Below the pieces are notes generated by a model that saw nothing but the letters and a program-made list of their open reading frames with translations, was not told the DNA's origin and did not search any database. A DNA stretch of 64,000 bases from contig JANPYM010000015.1 in assembly GCA_025890175.1 (NCBI GenBank), positions 399,147 to 463,146 on the forward strand, given 5' to 3'. Position numbers and translations under genes: made by a program. This DNA comes from Ciborinia camelliae (lineage: Eukaryota > Ascomycota > Leotiomycetes > Helotiales > Sclerotiniaceae). Positions 50,922 to 62,833 of the stretch are shown here, piece after piece (the first letter of the stretch is position 1; each line of letters begins with the position of its first letter).

Positions 50922-53900
50922 ATGTCATACGCAACGTCTGCCAGAAACGTGGATCATACCAAGTAAGTCGACGGGAAGTCCGGACCTCTAAGCTCCCTAT
51001 CTCCTTTTATTGTCAAGCTTTGAGTTTTACTCTGACATTGTTACATTTGATCAGGTCCGAGGCGGAGCTTGCAATCAACATTCGAAAAGCCACAAGCATC
51101 GAGGAGACCGCGCCGAAACGCAAACATGTTCGTAGCTGTATTGTCTATACATGGGATCATAACAGCTCTGGAGCCTTCTGGGCTGGTATGAAAGTGTCAG
51201 TTTAAACCCTTTTAAACTTGTACTCCAAATTAGCGCATCAAAATCTAGAAGTTCATGAGATCTCAGTGATGCGAGACACGTGGGATGAACGAAAATGGCT
51301 AACTTTAGGCATAGACAACCTATTCTTGCAGATGAGGTTCAGACATTCAAGGCCTTGATTACCGTCCATAAAGTTCTACAAGAGGGCCACCCATCGACTT
51401 TACGCGAGGCTATGTCGAACCGGAGCTGGCTCGACAGTCTGAATAGAGGCATGTCAGGCGAAGGTATGCGGGGTTATGCACCTCTGATCAAAGAATATGT
51501 CAACTTTCTTCTGTCCAAATTGAGCTTCCACCAACAACATCCCGACTTTAATGGCACATTTGAATACGAGGAATACATCAGCTTAAAAGGGATCAACGAC
51601 CCAAATGAAGGTTATGAAACCATTTCAGACCTTATGGCTCTACAGGACAGGATCGAGCACTTCCAGAAATTGATATTTTCACACTTCCGAAATGGAGGCC
51701 ATAACGAATGCAGAATTTCCGCACTGGTGCCTTTAGTACAAGAGAGTTATGGTATCTACAAGTTCATTACCAGCATGCTACGAGCTATGCACACGAGTAT
51801 GTTATGAAGCTCACAATTAGACATTCCCCTCTAACTTGACCTACAGCAACCGGTGATGACGATGCCCTTGAGCCTTTGAGAGGCAGATACGATGCCCAAC
51901 ATTATCGTCTTGTAAAGTTCTACTACGAATGCTCCAATCTTCGATACCTTACGAGCTTAATTAATGTACCGAAGCTACCGCAAGAACCCCCGAATTTGCT
52001 TTCGGAAGATGATTCTGCCCCCAGATTGCCGCAGCGGCCGAAGCAAGAGATTGAGAGGCAAATCACACCCCCGAAACCTCCCAAGACGGAGGAGCCAGAT
52101 GAAATTGGCGAGTTCTGGAAGAGCGAACAGGACCGACAAAATAGGGAGTATGAAGAACAACAGAGAGTTCTAGCAGAGCAGCAGAGGCAACAAATGTTAG
52201 CACAGCAGCAAGCACAACTTCAAGCGCAGCAAAATTATGAAGAACAGCAGCGTTTACTGGCCGAGCAGCAAAGGCGAGAGCAAGAACAATTGATGCTACA
52301 ACAATCTCAACAACAAACTTATGGTCGCCTAGCAGAACTCGAACGGGAGAACCTAGAGGCTCGAGCACAGTATGCAAGGGATCAGCTCATGTTGCAACAA
52401 TACGACCAAAAGATCAAGGCGCTGGAGGGTGAGCTTGCGCAGCTGCAGAACAGTTATGGACAACAAATTGGTAGTAAAGAGGATCAGATTAGAGCTCTGC
52501 AAGAGCAAGTTAACACCTGGAGGACGAAATACGAAGCGCTTGCCAAACTGTATTCACAATTGCGACATGAACATCTCGACCTCCTTCAAAGATTCAAGAG
52601 CGTTCAGCTAAAGGCAGCCTCAGCTCAAGAGGCCATTGATAAGCGGGAAAAGCTAGAACGGGAGATCAAGACCAAAAACCTCGAGCTCGCCGACATGATC
52701 AGAGAAAGAGATAGAGCTCTGCATGAGAAGGACCGTCTCACTGGTGGAAATCGGGAAGAGCTTGAAAAGCTTAAACGCGAGCTTCGTATGGCTTTGGATC
52801 GTGCCGATAACCTGGAGCGAAGTAAAGGCAATGAGTTGTCTACGATGCTTTCCAAGTACAATCGTGAAATGGCAGATCTAGAGGAGGCTCTTCGCAACAA
52901 ATCCCGCGCATTAGAGGATGTCCATGCCAAATACAGTGAAGGGGGTTCAGATGCCGAAAGATTACTCAGAGACAAAGAGGATGAGCTGGAGGTCTACAAG
53001 CAAAGTTTGGATGATGCGTTGATTAGACTCAATGAGCTCGAGATGTCGAAAGGTGACGATGAGCATGCTATGGATGGAGAGATCGACGCTATGCTCCTCT
53101 CAAATATTGGCAAATTCAACGATATGATAGATTCCGTTCTTCAGAGTGGGGTTCAGCGTGTTGACGATGCTCTTTACGAACTCGATTCCACCATGCAAGC
53201 TGGTAATCAAAATGCAACCCCATCTTACGTCCTTTCGCAGATTGAAAAGGCATCAGCAAGCGCTACAGAATTCGCTACAGCTTTCAATAATTTTATAGCG
53301 GATGGTCCAGACAGTAACCATGCCGAGATCATTCGGACCATCAATATCTTCTCCAGCTCGATTTCCGATGTACTTAGCAATACCAAGGGTCTCACGAGGC
53401 TTGCGACAGACGACAAGAAGGCCGATCAGCTTACCAATGGTGCACGCCAATCTGCGCAGTCTACTGTCAAGTTTTTCCGTGGCTTGCAAAGCTTCCGACT
53501 GGATGGCATGGATCCAATGCAGCGAACTGAGGTGGTCATCAACAGCAACAATGAGGTACAGATCCACCTGCAACGCTTAAACAAACTTGCAGATACATTT
53601 GCACCAAACAGCAGTAAACTTACAAACAACAAAGGCGACCTGGGCGATTTGGTCGACAATGAGCTCACCAAAGCTGCCGATGCAATTGCTGCCGCTGCTG
53701 CACGCCTCGCGAAGCTCAAGTCCAAACCCAAGGATCAGTACTCGACATACAGACTTGAAATCCACGACTCAATCCTTGATGCTGCCATTGCTGTTACGAC
53801 CGCCATCGCCAGGTTGATTAAGGCGGCTACTGTTACCCAACAAGAGATCGTTCAGGCTGGTCGTGGCTCGTCTTCCAAGACCGCTTTCTACAAGAAGAAC

Positions 53901-54405
53901 AACCGATGGACTGAGGGGCTCATCTCCGCCGCCAAAGCAGTGGCAACATCAACAAATACATTAATTGAGACCGCAGATGGGGTTCTTTCCGGGCGCAACA
54001 GTCCGGAACAACTTATCGTTGCTTCCAATGATGTTGCAGCCTCTACAGCCCAACTAGTTGCTGCTAGCAGAGTCAAGGCCGGGTTCATGAGCAAAAGCCA
54101 AGAGAGCTTGGAGCAAGCCAGCAAAGCGGTCGGTGCAGCCTGCAGGACCCTTGTCAGACAAGTGCAAAGTATGATCAAGGATCGGGATCAAGACGATGAA
54201 GGAGAGGATTACGCCAAGCTCGGGGCGCATGAATTCAAGGTTAGGGAAATGGAGCAACAGGTGAGTTCCATTGAACGAAAGAATTTGATCGAAATATTAC
54301 TAACATTAATCCTTACAGGTCGAAATCCTACAACTCGAGAACAACTTGTCGGCGGCGAGGAAGAGGTTGGGCGAAATGCGAAAGATATCCTATTTGGAGG
54401 ATTAA
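50922..54405 (+). CDS. SLA2: Endocytic adaptor Sla2 (End4/HIP1R)
   Basis: Links clathrin-coated pits to actin at the plasma membrane and is a classic flank of ascomycete MAT loci. Exons 50922-50962, 51055-51195, 51315-51796, 51847-54260 and 54319-54405 give 1054 residues. An ANTH domain (about 1-290; AINIRKATSIEE, ALITVHKVLQEGHPSTLREA) is followed by a Pro-rich linker and a Gln-rich coiled coil (about 350-640). The C-terminal I/LWEQ (THATCH) actin-binding module ends with EILQLENNLSAARKRLGEMR. The acceptor at 51314 was chosen because it yields MKVQPILADEVQ without insertion relative to yeast. If the last intron is retained the frame runs to 54440 with an unrelated tail. Confidence 0.95.
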
Positions 54406-55713
54406 ATGTCATGGCATTGGTGGGCGATGGTTTCTTGTAGCTTGGTCGAGGATATACAGTTGGACAGGAAGAAACAATGGACTGCGGGGCGATTCTTTTG
54501 ATAAGCGTGTTGATATCCTAATTTGATAGCAGTTCTTTCACTGGGGACGATGACACTCGTAGGGAAGGCATTCGTGGAAATACTTTTGATACCGAGGCGA
54601 AATGAATACTTCGAGTTTCGTACATCACTTTTTTCCACTCGTGTATCTTCATGATTGCAGTTTGCTTAGGGGTATCAGAAACCGATTGACTTGTCAGACA
54701 TCATAATTTCCACCATTTCATCACAAAATACCCCTGATCTGATGCTAGGATCACCCGAGAATGGTTACCCAGATTATGGATGAAATCTAACAAGTGATAA
54801 CAGCATAAAATCTTACAGAGCCATGAAATTGAATACTCACAATCTTGAACGCCAGCAACTTGTTAATGCTGATATCGCACTGTCAAATGATGGAATGCCT
54901 ATGACTTTCCACCACTGCCACAAAAAGTTTCAATTTTAATGGTTCATGTTTATGTCAAATCTCGTATTCGTATTTTATCCTTGTTGCACTTGGACGCACC
55001 AACGCACCAGCATCCGTAAAAGGTTACATTCGCGAATGGCGATTTGCATTAGTGTTATGATGGTTTAGTAATTGGCGCCCGTGTCTCCACATTCTTATTT
55101 CTACGACATGTCATGCTTGTATGTGATGAAAAAAAAAGAGAAACTGCATCATGCATCGCCTATGATCGATACTTATTATCACGCATATTATTAAACATGT
55201 TTTACATCGGGATATTTTAAAGCAGAAGAGGTATCTTTTAATTGATTCGAGAGGTATTTGAAGAAGGAAAAAGAAATTTAATTTACCGGAACCTTTTGCA
55301 AATATACAAGACCGCAAGCTTCAAGCTCAGCAGGTCAATCTATGAGTATCAATCCTTCCAGATTATGAACAAACCGTAATGAGAATACAAGACCGCAAGC
55401 TTCATGCTTAGCAGGTCAACTTTGAGTATCAATCCTTCCAAATTATGAACAAAGTGTAATGAGAACCATGTACTGAGAAGAGAACGATGAGAACGAGGAA
55501 GCCTGATGCGTAACAGGTATTCCCATTGTATCCATCAAGATGTTGAAGACCAGGTCAAGAATTCCCCAAATGTTCTATATAAAGACATACTTTGCTGATG
55601 AGTATAAACATCCATCCAACTCCTAATTGTCGTAGTAGCTCCATGCTGAAGAGTGATGTTCGTGGGAGCGAGATAATTACTCGGTGCCGCGAAATATTCG
55701 AGTATATGGCAGG
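54406..55713. other. SLA2-MAT flank, idiomorph border region
   Basis: 1.3 kb between the convergent SLA2 and MAT1-1-1 genes. I looked for HMG-box (MAT1-2-1) sequence in all frames and saw none. It contains the tandem duplication listed separately. The idiomorph border probably lies here, but it cannot be placed without an opposite-mating-type sequence. Confidence 0.5.
55304..55464. repeat. Imperfect 81-bp tandem duplication beside MAT1-1-1
   Basis: Two adjacent copies, 55304-55384 and 55385-55464, both beginning ATACAAGACCGCAAGCTTCA and ending in TAATGAGA. They differ at a handful of bases and one deletion. No coding sense seen. Confidence 0.92.
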
Positions 55714-56879
55714 CTACGCCTCAGCAAGATCTAAGACAATTAGTATGGTAATTCGGGTAAATTGATAGAGTTAACTTACTTGAGGAAGGTGAAGAGGCGT
55801 CGCCAGTAACGTCAAGGTTGTTTGCATCACCAAGGGAGGTGGGATTGAAGTGGTCGAAGTCCCACCGGCTGAGTCCACCAAGGTCGACCGAGCCATTGTC
55901 GTGACTCCAGTAGCCAGCCATCATACCAGTGGACCAAGGCGGAGGAGGTGGTAGTGCCCCAGCTGGTGGTGCTGGTTGACCTGGTGCTGTTGCGGGTGGA
56001 GTGTAAGCAAGGGGCTCGTCAAAAGCTGGCTTAGGAGGTGGAGCAACAATAACATCCTTAGGCATCTCCCAGGCACCATATGCATTCTGAGTGGAAGCAA
56101 TATGTTGCGTGACAGGGAGAGTTCCTTGAATAGCCATGTTAGCATTAGGATGGACACGGTTCCAACCTTGAACGATGCTTGCAGCGGTTGCGACTGGCAA
56201 GTAGCCTTGAGCGCCACAGAAGGTGATGATGTCCAAATCTGTCAAGATAGTTCTGGCAATGTGTGCTGGGAATGAGGCAATGTCTGGTGGAGAAGTTTGA
56301 CGAAGACAGACAGTTCCCTCTTCATTCGTTTCAAATGTCCAGTTGAGGTCGGAAAGGTAGTCTTGGACAGAGAGTATACCAATGTGAGAACACACGATAG
56401 AAAGGAATTCAGCGACGGTTCTCTTGACACCAGCATCTCTCATAAGGGTGTAAGCGCGGGCAAGAATCGTCCATTTGGCATGAAAAGGATCGCGTCCCCA
56501 CAAGACACTGAGAATGGCAGACTTGTACTTTTGCGGAATATTCCCAAGCACAGCCAAAATCATGTAAAAGGCTAAGCAGATGTTAGTCCTGCGGAAAAAG
56601 TCATTCATTAAAAAACTCACTACGAAACAAGATATATGAATTGACGGAGCGCCGAGGAGCCTCGATCCAAGCGCGCTCTCTCACGCTCATCTCAAGCTGT
56701 TTTATGTTATTCGGGAGCTGATCCATGAATGGTGCTGTTTCGTAGGTAAGTTGGTGCATGGTATCATTAAGTCTCCTGCACTTGGTTGCTGGTTTCGATA
56801 CGCGCCACTGAGCATTTGTCAGACTTCTCTGCTGACGCTTTATGGTGTGCGCCATGGTGGTCTTGAAAATTGGCGGCAT
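55714..56879 (-). CDS. MAT1-1-1: Mating-type alpha-box protein MAT1-1-1
   Basis: Transcription factor that sets MAT1-1 identity. Exons 56621-56879, 55780-56571 and 55714-55730 give 355 residues. The alpha box (about 77-135) reads PRRSVNSYILFR, intron, TFYMILAVLGNIPQK, then SAILSVLWGRDPFHAKWTIL and ARAYTLMRDAG. The 49-bp intron sits inside the box just after the FR, where alpha-box genes commonly have one. The C-terminal part is Pro-rich (APGQPAPPAGALPPPPPW). The last exon adds only a few residues (NLAEA). An in-frame ATG at 56981 would add a poor-looking extension, so the start was placed at 56879 (MPPIFKTT). Confidence 0.93.
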
Positions 56880-57233
56880 GATGAACTTTTGATTGTTATC
56901 AGTTGAAGAAGAGTAGTATTTGAAAAGAAAATAAATTAAAAGTCGCCGAAAGTTTGTCGAGAAAGTTGTAGAAGAGTTCATGGAAAATTGTCACAGGAGT
57001 TTTCTTAAATGGTATTTGTGTGGCGGGAATCAGCTAACAAATTTGTTTCAAAAAAAAAGGTTGCCATTAAAAGTGAATATTAAAGCAACAAAGAATCTCC
57101 CATTTCTTTCACGCAATGATGGATATGTGTCACGTGATACTGTAATGCAAGACATGGGAAAAAGTGAAGTTAAAGTTCCAATTTTGGAAAGATTGATAAC
57201 ATCTGATTTTCCTCAAACTATGTACTGGGCATC
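56880..57233. other. Spacer between MAT1-1-1 and MAT1-1-5-like gene
   Basis: 354 bp of AT-rich sequence that should hold the MAT1-1-1 promoter and the 3' end of the upstream MAT gene. A + strand open frame here (56980-57237) is lysine-rich and looks accidental. Confidence 0.5.
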
Positions 57234-58541
57234 TTAGCTTAGTGTTTCTATTTTGTACCCCATCATAAACCGATGATACGGGACATTTGCATTTCCTGTA
57301 ATTACGGGATTCTCTGGCTGTCCGAAACTATGATGAACAACTTTTGCTAACTTCTCAACCCTTAAGATCCCATTTTTGTCGGTCTCTGACCTACATCCTG
57401 CTTTATAATCCACATAATTAATTGCCATGGTTGCGAATTTCGAGTAGCCCATATGCTCAAATGCTTGTCCTGGCGCAGGAAAATCTTCCAATGTATCCTA
57501 GATGTCGTTTCAGTTTCATTCTTGGTCATCGAGCAGCCTCTTATTATCAAACTTACATTTACTTTGCGATCGATAAGCCCCTCCTGTGAGAACCGCATTA
57601 GCCTTTCTATTTTCTTCGTGCATATGGGACATCTACTGGATATACTCACAATTCTGAATTGCCTTTCGTATAGTTCATACATGGTCGTGATTCTTCGGAT
57701 TATGTTATCACCAATATGTGGTATTTTCTGCTGAATTCCAAGCCACCCTGGCGGCATCACAGGTGAAGAATTTTCCAGCCATCTAGACCAGGGGTGTTTT
57801 CCATCTGCCCGCCCTGGATGAAAAAATGGTAGCCTTTTGGCAAGTTGTTTCTCCTTCTCTCGCATTGCATTCCGGGCAAGCTTACTCTCATTTTTCAAAA
57901 GTATAACATTTCGGAGATTTTCTATAACTTCCGCTATATGGCTCATTTTTTCCATGAATTGATGCTCTTGTACTAGGGTCGAGAAGAGTTCGGGTGATTC
58001 TTTAAGTCTCAGGCAGTGGTCAAATACGGTGTCGAGATCATGGAAAATGTCGGCATAGTCGGTAGGTAATGGGTCTTCCATTGTGTCGAAGTCTGTGTAT
58101 CTGTAAAGGCCACGAAATTTCCAAATCAAAACGCAACAGTCTGTGACAAGGGCGTCCAGAAAAGCCGGCTCGCATGGTTTTCCATCAGAATTAGCAGCTG
58201 TCGAGATTAGAAACCATCATAGGCTTGGATGATGCTATGGACTTACTTGCTTCAATGCCCGGATCGAAACGTACAAAGGTTAAAGATACTGGCTCAGATC
58301 TCGGCGACACACCCGTCAGTATTCCATCTCTCTTTAATGCCTCAGTTAGCTCCAGAGGTTTCGCGTCCCAGAAAGTCGATGGATCGGACGTATTGATTTC
58401 ATCAATTTTCCGACTTTTGAAGGCGTCGTGATGAATGGCATGAGCAGAAGATAATTTGGAGCCCTGTAGATGTTTCTTTCTTAACCATGCTTGATGTCGA
58501 ATTTGGTGGGCAGTTTTGATTCTCAATTTCCAGTCTCTCAT
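57234..58541 (-). CDS. MAT1-1-5: MAT1-1-5-like mating-type gene of unknown function
   Basis: Named from position and gene order, because MAT1-1-5 accompanies MAT1-1-1 on the APN2 side in Botrytis and Sclerotinia; its biochemical role is unknown. Exons 58247-58541, 57557-58197 and 57234-57497 join in frame to 399 residues with GTAAGT donors at both introns. The N-terminus is basic (MRDWKLRIKTAHQIRHQAWL). The middle is helical with RCPICTKKIERLMRF, a single Cys-x2-Cys. No known DNA-binding domain is visible and there is no HMG or alpha box. It has the same orientation as MAT1-1-1. The gene model is firm; the name is moderately sure. Confidence 0.75.
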
Positions 58542-58677
58542 ATTGAAATTGTTGCTGCTATCGTGGGGTATGTTTAATACCGCCCCAATTTTTTATGTGT
58601 TTATCTTCGCTGGCTTCTCGCTAAGTAAGGCTGTCTTGCAAAATAAGTGACCCAGAAATTCACCAACATAGACGAGA

Positions 58678-59120
58678 ATGGCGACTAATGATTTACAAAT
58701 CGCATTTCCTCCAACATTGTCATCACTTTACAAATTTCACACATACCACTGTGACGGTATACATAACTTGCATTGATACATTGTAACACTTTAAATACAG
58801 GTAGACGATTATGATGCTAACTATCTGGGCAGAGAAACACTGAAAAGTTAACCACTGAACAATTCTCCCGCGGCCTCCACAACACCATCTACTCTACCAA
58901 CTATCCTACCTCAACCCATGTTTCTATTGATGCCGCTGATCATGATGCATTTGGTCTTAATGTTAAAGTTAATCACGCGAACATTGCAGATCAGTACATC
59001 AATCCATGCACTCTAAAATTCAATTTAGTAAAACATCCCCCTATTATATCATTCTTCAAACTGGCGCAGGAAGTGAACTTATTATACAGTCAGAAGGAAA
59101 AGCTCGTCCCAGCTATTTAA
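58678..59120 (+). pseudogene. Frameshifted coding remnant inside the MAT idiomorph
   Basis: Not recognised. A possible first exon starts at ATG 58678 (MATNDLQIAFPPTLSSLYKF) and runs to a GTATAC donor after 58756. After a CAG at 58800, the frame at 58801 reads VDDYDANYLGRETLK and then hits TAA. One base over, from 58845, the frame is open to TAA at 59118-59120 (KLTTEQFSRGLHNTIYSTNY onward, then VKHPPIISFFKLAQEVNLLY). The switch falls at an AAAA run (58843-58846), consistent with one lost base. The first exon does not join the second in frame either. It reads divergently from the MAT1-1-5-like gene. It may be the stump of another MAT gene. Confidence 0.5.
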
Positions 59121-60165
59121 GGTTTCTCCGTCTTGAATAATATTTCATGCCCAAGAGGTAGTTTTATGCTATAAACACATCCAACAATAGCATCTCTCCA
59201 CCTCTTTACGCCTCGAACATAGGACCGAGTACTGCCTTCTCTCTCGCCCTCTCTCACACAATCAACTCTTCACGACGTGGCCTGTGTACTCTTTATGGTT
59301 GAGGAAAAGCTTTGGCATTGGAACTTTCGTGGTGTTTGTATATAGTCCATTCTTGCTTTTACTTTTCTTCTCTCCTTGTTCATATAGTTTCTCAAGTTTA
59401 GGGATTTCTTCGTTAGCTTGTTGCAGATTGGTGGATGCATGGAATCAAGGCTGTATCTTAGATATTGCATACATAGTTGAAACGGTTGATACTACAGAGA
59501 AATTATTTTATATATTATTCAATGATACTCTTGAATACTTCTCGCGCTGTGAATGTAAATCGTTTTTTCTAAGTACCTTACTGACAACATTCATCAAAAT
59601 AATCATCACCAAAATCTCATTGTCTTTATCTTTATCTTCATCTTCATCCCAGCCACGATAATTTATCTAATCATTTCCTCGATATCAATTTGTGCGATCG
59701 TACGTGAAAAGAATTCTTGCTTGCCCTAGCCCCAATTCCCAGAATCAGGTGGCTGGTTGTTGTGGCCATCAAGGTGAATTGCTGTCATGGAGAATCTGGA
59801 GATTGAGAAGTTTTTTTCCTAGGCAGCAGCGATGACATGGGCTCGGCTTTAAATTGAAAGGCAAGGGTGAGACCTAGAGGAAGCTGGGAGATGTTAATTG
59901 AGATCTGGAATGATCAATTGTAATTGTGCATGGGATATAGATCGGTGTATGTGATATTTTGATTGATGGGCTATACCGTATATTTATCCTGCTTCCTCAT
60001 TGTGATTATATGAGCAATGAAATGTTACTGTGAATGTGCATGCAGATCAACGTATGTGAGTGCGAATATATTCGAATTGATGTTATTGGTACAATTGATA
60101 GAGGGGGGATGCATTTCCCACTTCGTGCTATTTGATACTCTCTACTTTCTGCACTGCGTCCAACC
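59121..60165. other. MAT-APN2 flank, no gene seen
   Basis: About 1 kb. A hydrophobic open frame at 59284-59661 (+) has no ATG at its start and ends in Ser-rich low complexity (TCTTTATC repeats near 59620-59645). I do not accept it as a gene. Confidence 0.5.
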
Positions 60166-62343
60166 TCAAGTTTCCTTCCTATTCCACTCACTACTCCAAA
60201 TAAATGTCCCACAGCGCCATTTTGTATTCTTCTCTTGCTGGCCTGATGGCCCCAGAGGACGAGGGCACATGTAGAAAGATCTGCCACAGTTGATGCCTTG
60301 CTTCTTCGTGATATAACTAATACATGGCTCATTATGTTCACACCTAGGCGCGATGCGTTTCGTTAATAGCCTTGACCAAGATTCCTTCGCCACTATGGGA
60401 TCGTGTACTTCTTTCTGCTCTGGTGATGTGAATGAATCCTTGGCCTCTTCGTCAATGATCATATCCTTCGTAGCCTTGATAGGCGAATTGTTCTCCGCAG
60501 AAGAACCAGCAAGAACTTCCTGATCTGCCGATGGTGTTAAGACTGTAGGCGTTGTGGTAGAATTCGAAAAGGGAAGTATATCTGCTGCTGGCGGCGTTTT
60601 GGGTTTAAAGAACCCCATCAAACTACTTTGTCCTTTCCCGGGTTGTCCTTTGCTCCCCTTTCCACTAAAAGATCCTTTGCTTGTTTTGCTTTCTGACTTA
60701 CTGCGCTTCGATGGTTGTGATGTTGGCGGTAATGCATCGGTGGACCTCTTGATTGATATAGACGACGATGATGATATGGAAGGTTTTAATTGAGGAGCTA
60801 TTTTTGAAGGAGTTGCTTGAAGTAAATCGGTAATTTGGGGTAAGCTCGGTGTTATATTCTCTCGTGCTAACTCCTCCGACCCATTTTCCGTTTTTGAAGT
60901 ACTCGAGGGCAATGCTGAAGTCATTGAGCTAGTTGGTTTTCTATTGAACATATCGCGAATACTTTGTCGTCGATCGAATTCTGGAATTAGCTTGGCAGAC
61001 ATTGGCAGCAGATCCTTCATCGACCACTCCCGCATCATGACACCATTCTTGAACATGTCCTTACTCATGATGTCACGAATATCGACCTCGACACCATCTG
61101 ATATTACTCTAGGCTTCAAGGTAGCAAAAACGGGACAATGATCCGAGCCCATAAGCCCCTCCTGAATATTTGACCCCTGAAACCACTCTTGTCTATCCTC
61201 GCTACAAAGAACATAATCGATCCTTGAGCCAAAGTTTCCAGGTCTGGCATTCATCTTCTGATCCCAGCAAGTGAACATCCCTTTCCGTTCAGGATGAAAG
61301 CCGCGACATATATCCCACATTATTTGTGCCTCCCTTCCTTCATCTCTATCCCCGACAATCTTGCCGCCAATCAACAAATGATTGAATAGACGACGTGCAG
61401 GCGTTGATATATATTCTTGCAACGTTTTCCCCTGCTTTTTCAATTGCTCTTCTGCATTTGCCGTGTCGATTTCCTCTCGAATAATGTTAAGGTCTCCAGT
61501 CAAGAAAACGCCTTTTCCAAGAGCTACAAGATTGCGTACGCGTGTATCGAGGGCGTTCAAGAAGCCAAGTCGGAATTCATCACGGGTTTCGTCGCGGTTT
61601 GCAGGACAGTATACACCAATGAGCACAAAGGCAGGGAATTCCAGAATGACGCATCTTCCCTCAGAGTCCAAAGTGGCGGCATCAAGGTAGCAATCTTGAA
61701 GTTGGGCGTCTGTTGGATACCCCCCAATCTGCTGATCCTTAGGGAGGTCACGGAAGCTGGCTGTGGAGTTTGGGGGAGTCAAAACTCCGGTGATACCCTC
61801 CTCGGCACGTATTGGGGCGCATACTGAATTCCTTGTATATATGGCAACGCCGGAATATCCTGAGGTCATGGCGTGAATATTGATTCAAAAAAAAAATTAA
61901 TGGCATGGATACCTTTCTTGTGCTTCGGTAGACTAAAGTAAACATCCCAGCCCGGAACTAAGACCATATCATCTTTAAGATCTTTCCTCTGAATCTTGGT
62001 CTCTTGCATCACCAGTATATCGGTTTCGAGGATATCAAACATTGCCTTACGCATGAATTAGATTGTATTTTAGACAATGTCACGGATAGCTGCTCACAGA
62101 AAACGTTCTCTTCTCACGCCATGGCTGATAACCAAAAGGATTCCTGCTCAGTTATCCACATCAGCATCCAGTACATAGATGAGTATCATTGCATATCCGT
62201 TATTTTCTGAAGTTGCAAATAACCAACCTGATACCATTAACTGTCTTTGTGTTAGTGATATTGAGACGCGTTTGCCATTACACGCTCTTACCATTCCAAC
62301 TTGTAATCCTTAGCCCGCGGCTACTATCATTCTCTCGATCCAT
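60166..62343 (-). CDS. APN2: AP endonuclease Apn2 (class II, ExoIII family)
   Basis: Base-excision repair endonuclease that cuts at abasic sites; the standard MAT flank. Exons 62292-62343, 62228-62240 (13 bp), 62098-62143, 61913-62045 and 60166-61859 give 645 residues. ExoIII motifs are WNVNGIRNPFGYQPW, VMQETKIQRKDL (catalytic Glu), GDLNIIREEID, SRIDYVLC and GSDHCPVFA. After a disordered Ser/Lys-rich linker comes a PCNA-interaction-like SSLMGFFKPK, and then a GRF zinc finger at the C-terminus (RCEHNEPCISY ... CGRSFYMCPRP ... WRCGTFIW). The intron joining MQETK-side exons was fixed by frame. It shares its start region with COX13. Confidence 0.95.
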
Positions 62344-62833
62344 GATCTCTGTTTATTGCTTGTTTTGATTTGATTATCTACCGTGGCAATTGTTGAGGCT
62401 GAAGAAGCAACTCAACGTAGAGATTCTCGAGACGAGGATTCGCAAATGCATCTCCTGCGAACGGAGACTAGGTCCTATTGTATTTCCATACAAAGAACGT
62501 ACAGTAACCAAGAATTTATGAAGACTCATATACTTATAATTTACTCATCTTTACTTAATTGATTGATAGATTGGTAGCTTCTTGAAGCAACAAATTGTAG
62601 CTATGGCAAGAGGTTCACGGTCAAGTATCCACGTGACCCTGGACGCTGCAGGCCCGTACTGCCCGGGCACCGGCATGACCATATAAATGCCTGAGGCCGC
62701 AACTATTACCTCTCGTTTCCAACTTACCAAGGTGGAGTTCATCAAATTGGCAGTAACATACGATAATTCCATAGCGTCGCGGCGCATATTTACACTATAA
62801 CCTATACAAAATCGCACCCACCCAAATCCAACC
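62344..62833. promoter_or_regulatory. Divergent promoter of APN2 and COX13
   Basis: 490 bp between two divergent ATGs, conserved as an arrangement in many ascomycete MAT regions. No specific site claimed. Confidence 0.6.

Noticed and set aside
56880..56981. Upstream in-frame ATG for MAT1-1-1 at 56981
   Set aside because: It would add an unconserved Phe/Tyr-rich stretch that looks like leader; 56879 gives a normal start.
56980..57237. 85-codon + strand frame between the two MAT genes
   Set aside because: Lys-rich from a poly-A tract, and it lies in the expected MAT1-1-1 promoter.
59284..59661. 125-codon hydrophobic open frame on the + strand
   Set aside because: It lacks an ATG at its start and ends in TCT/Ser low complexity; no family signature.
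54406..60165. HMG-box MAT1-2-1 gene
   Set aside because: No HMG-box motif seen in any frame; only the alpha-box gene is present.
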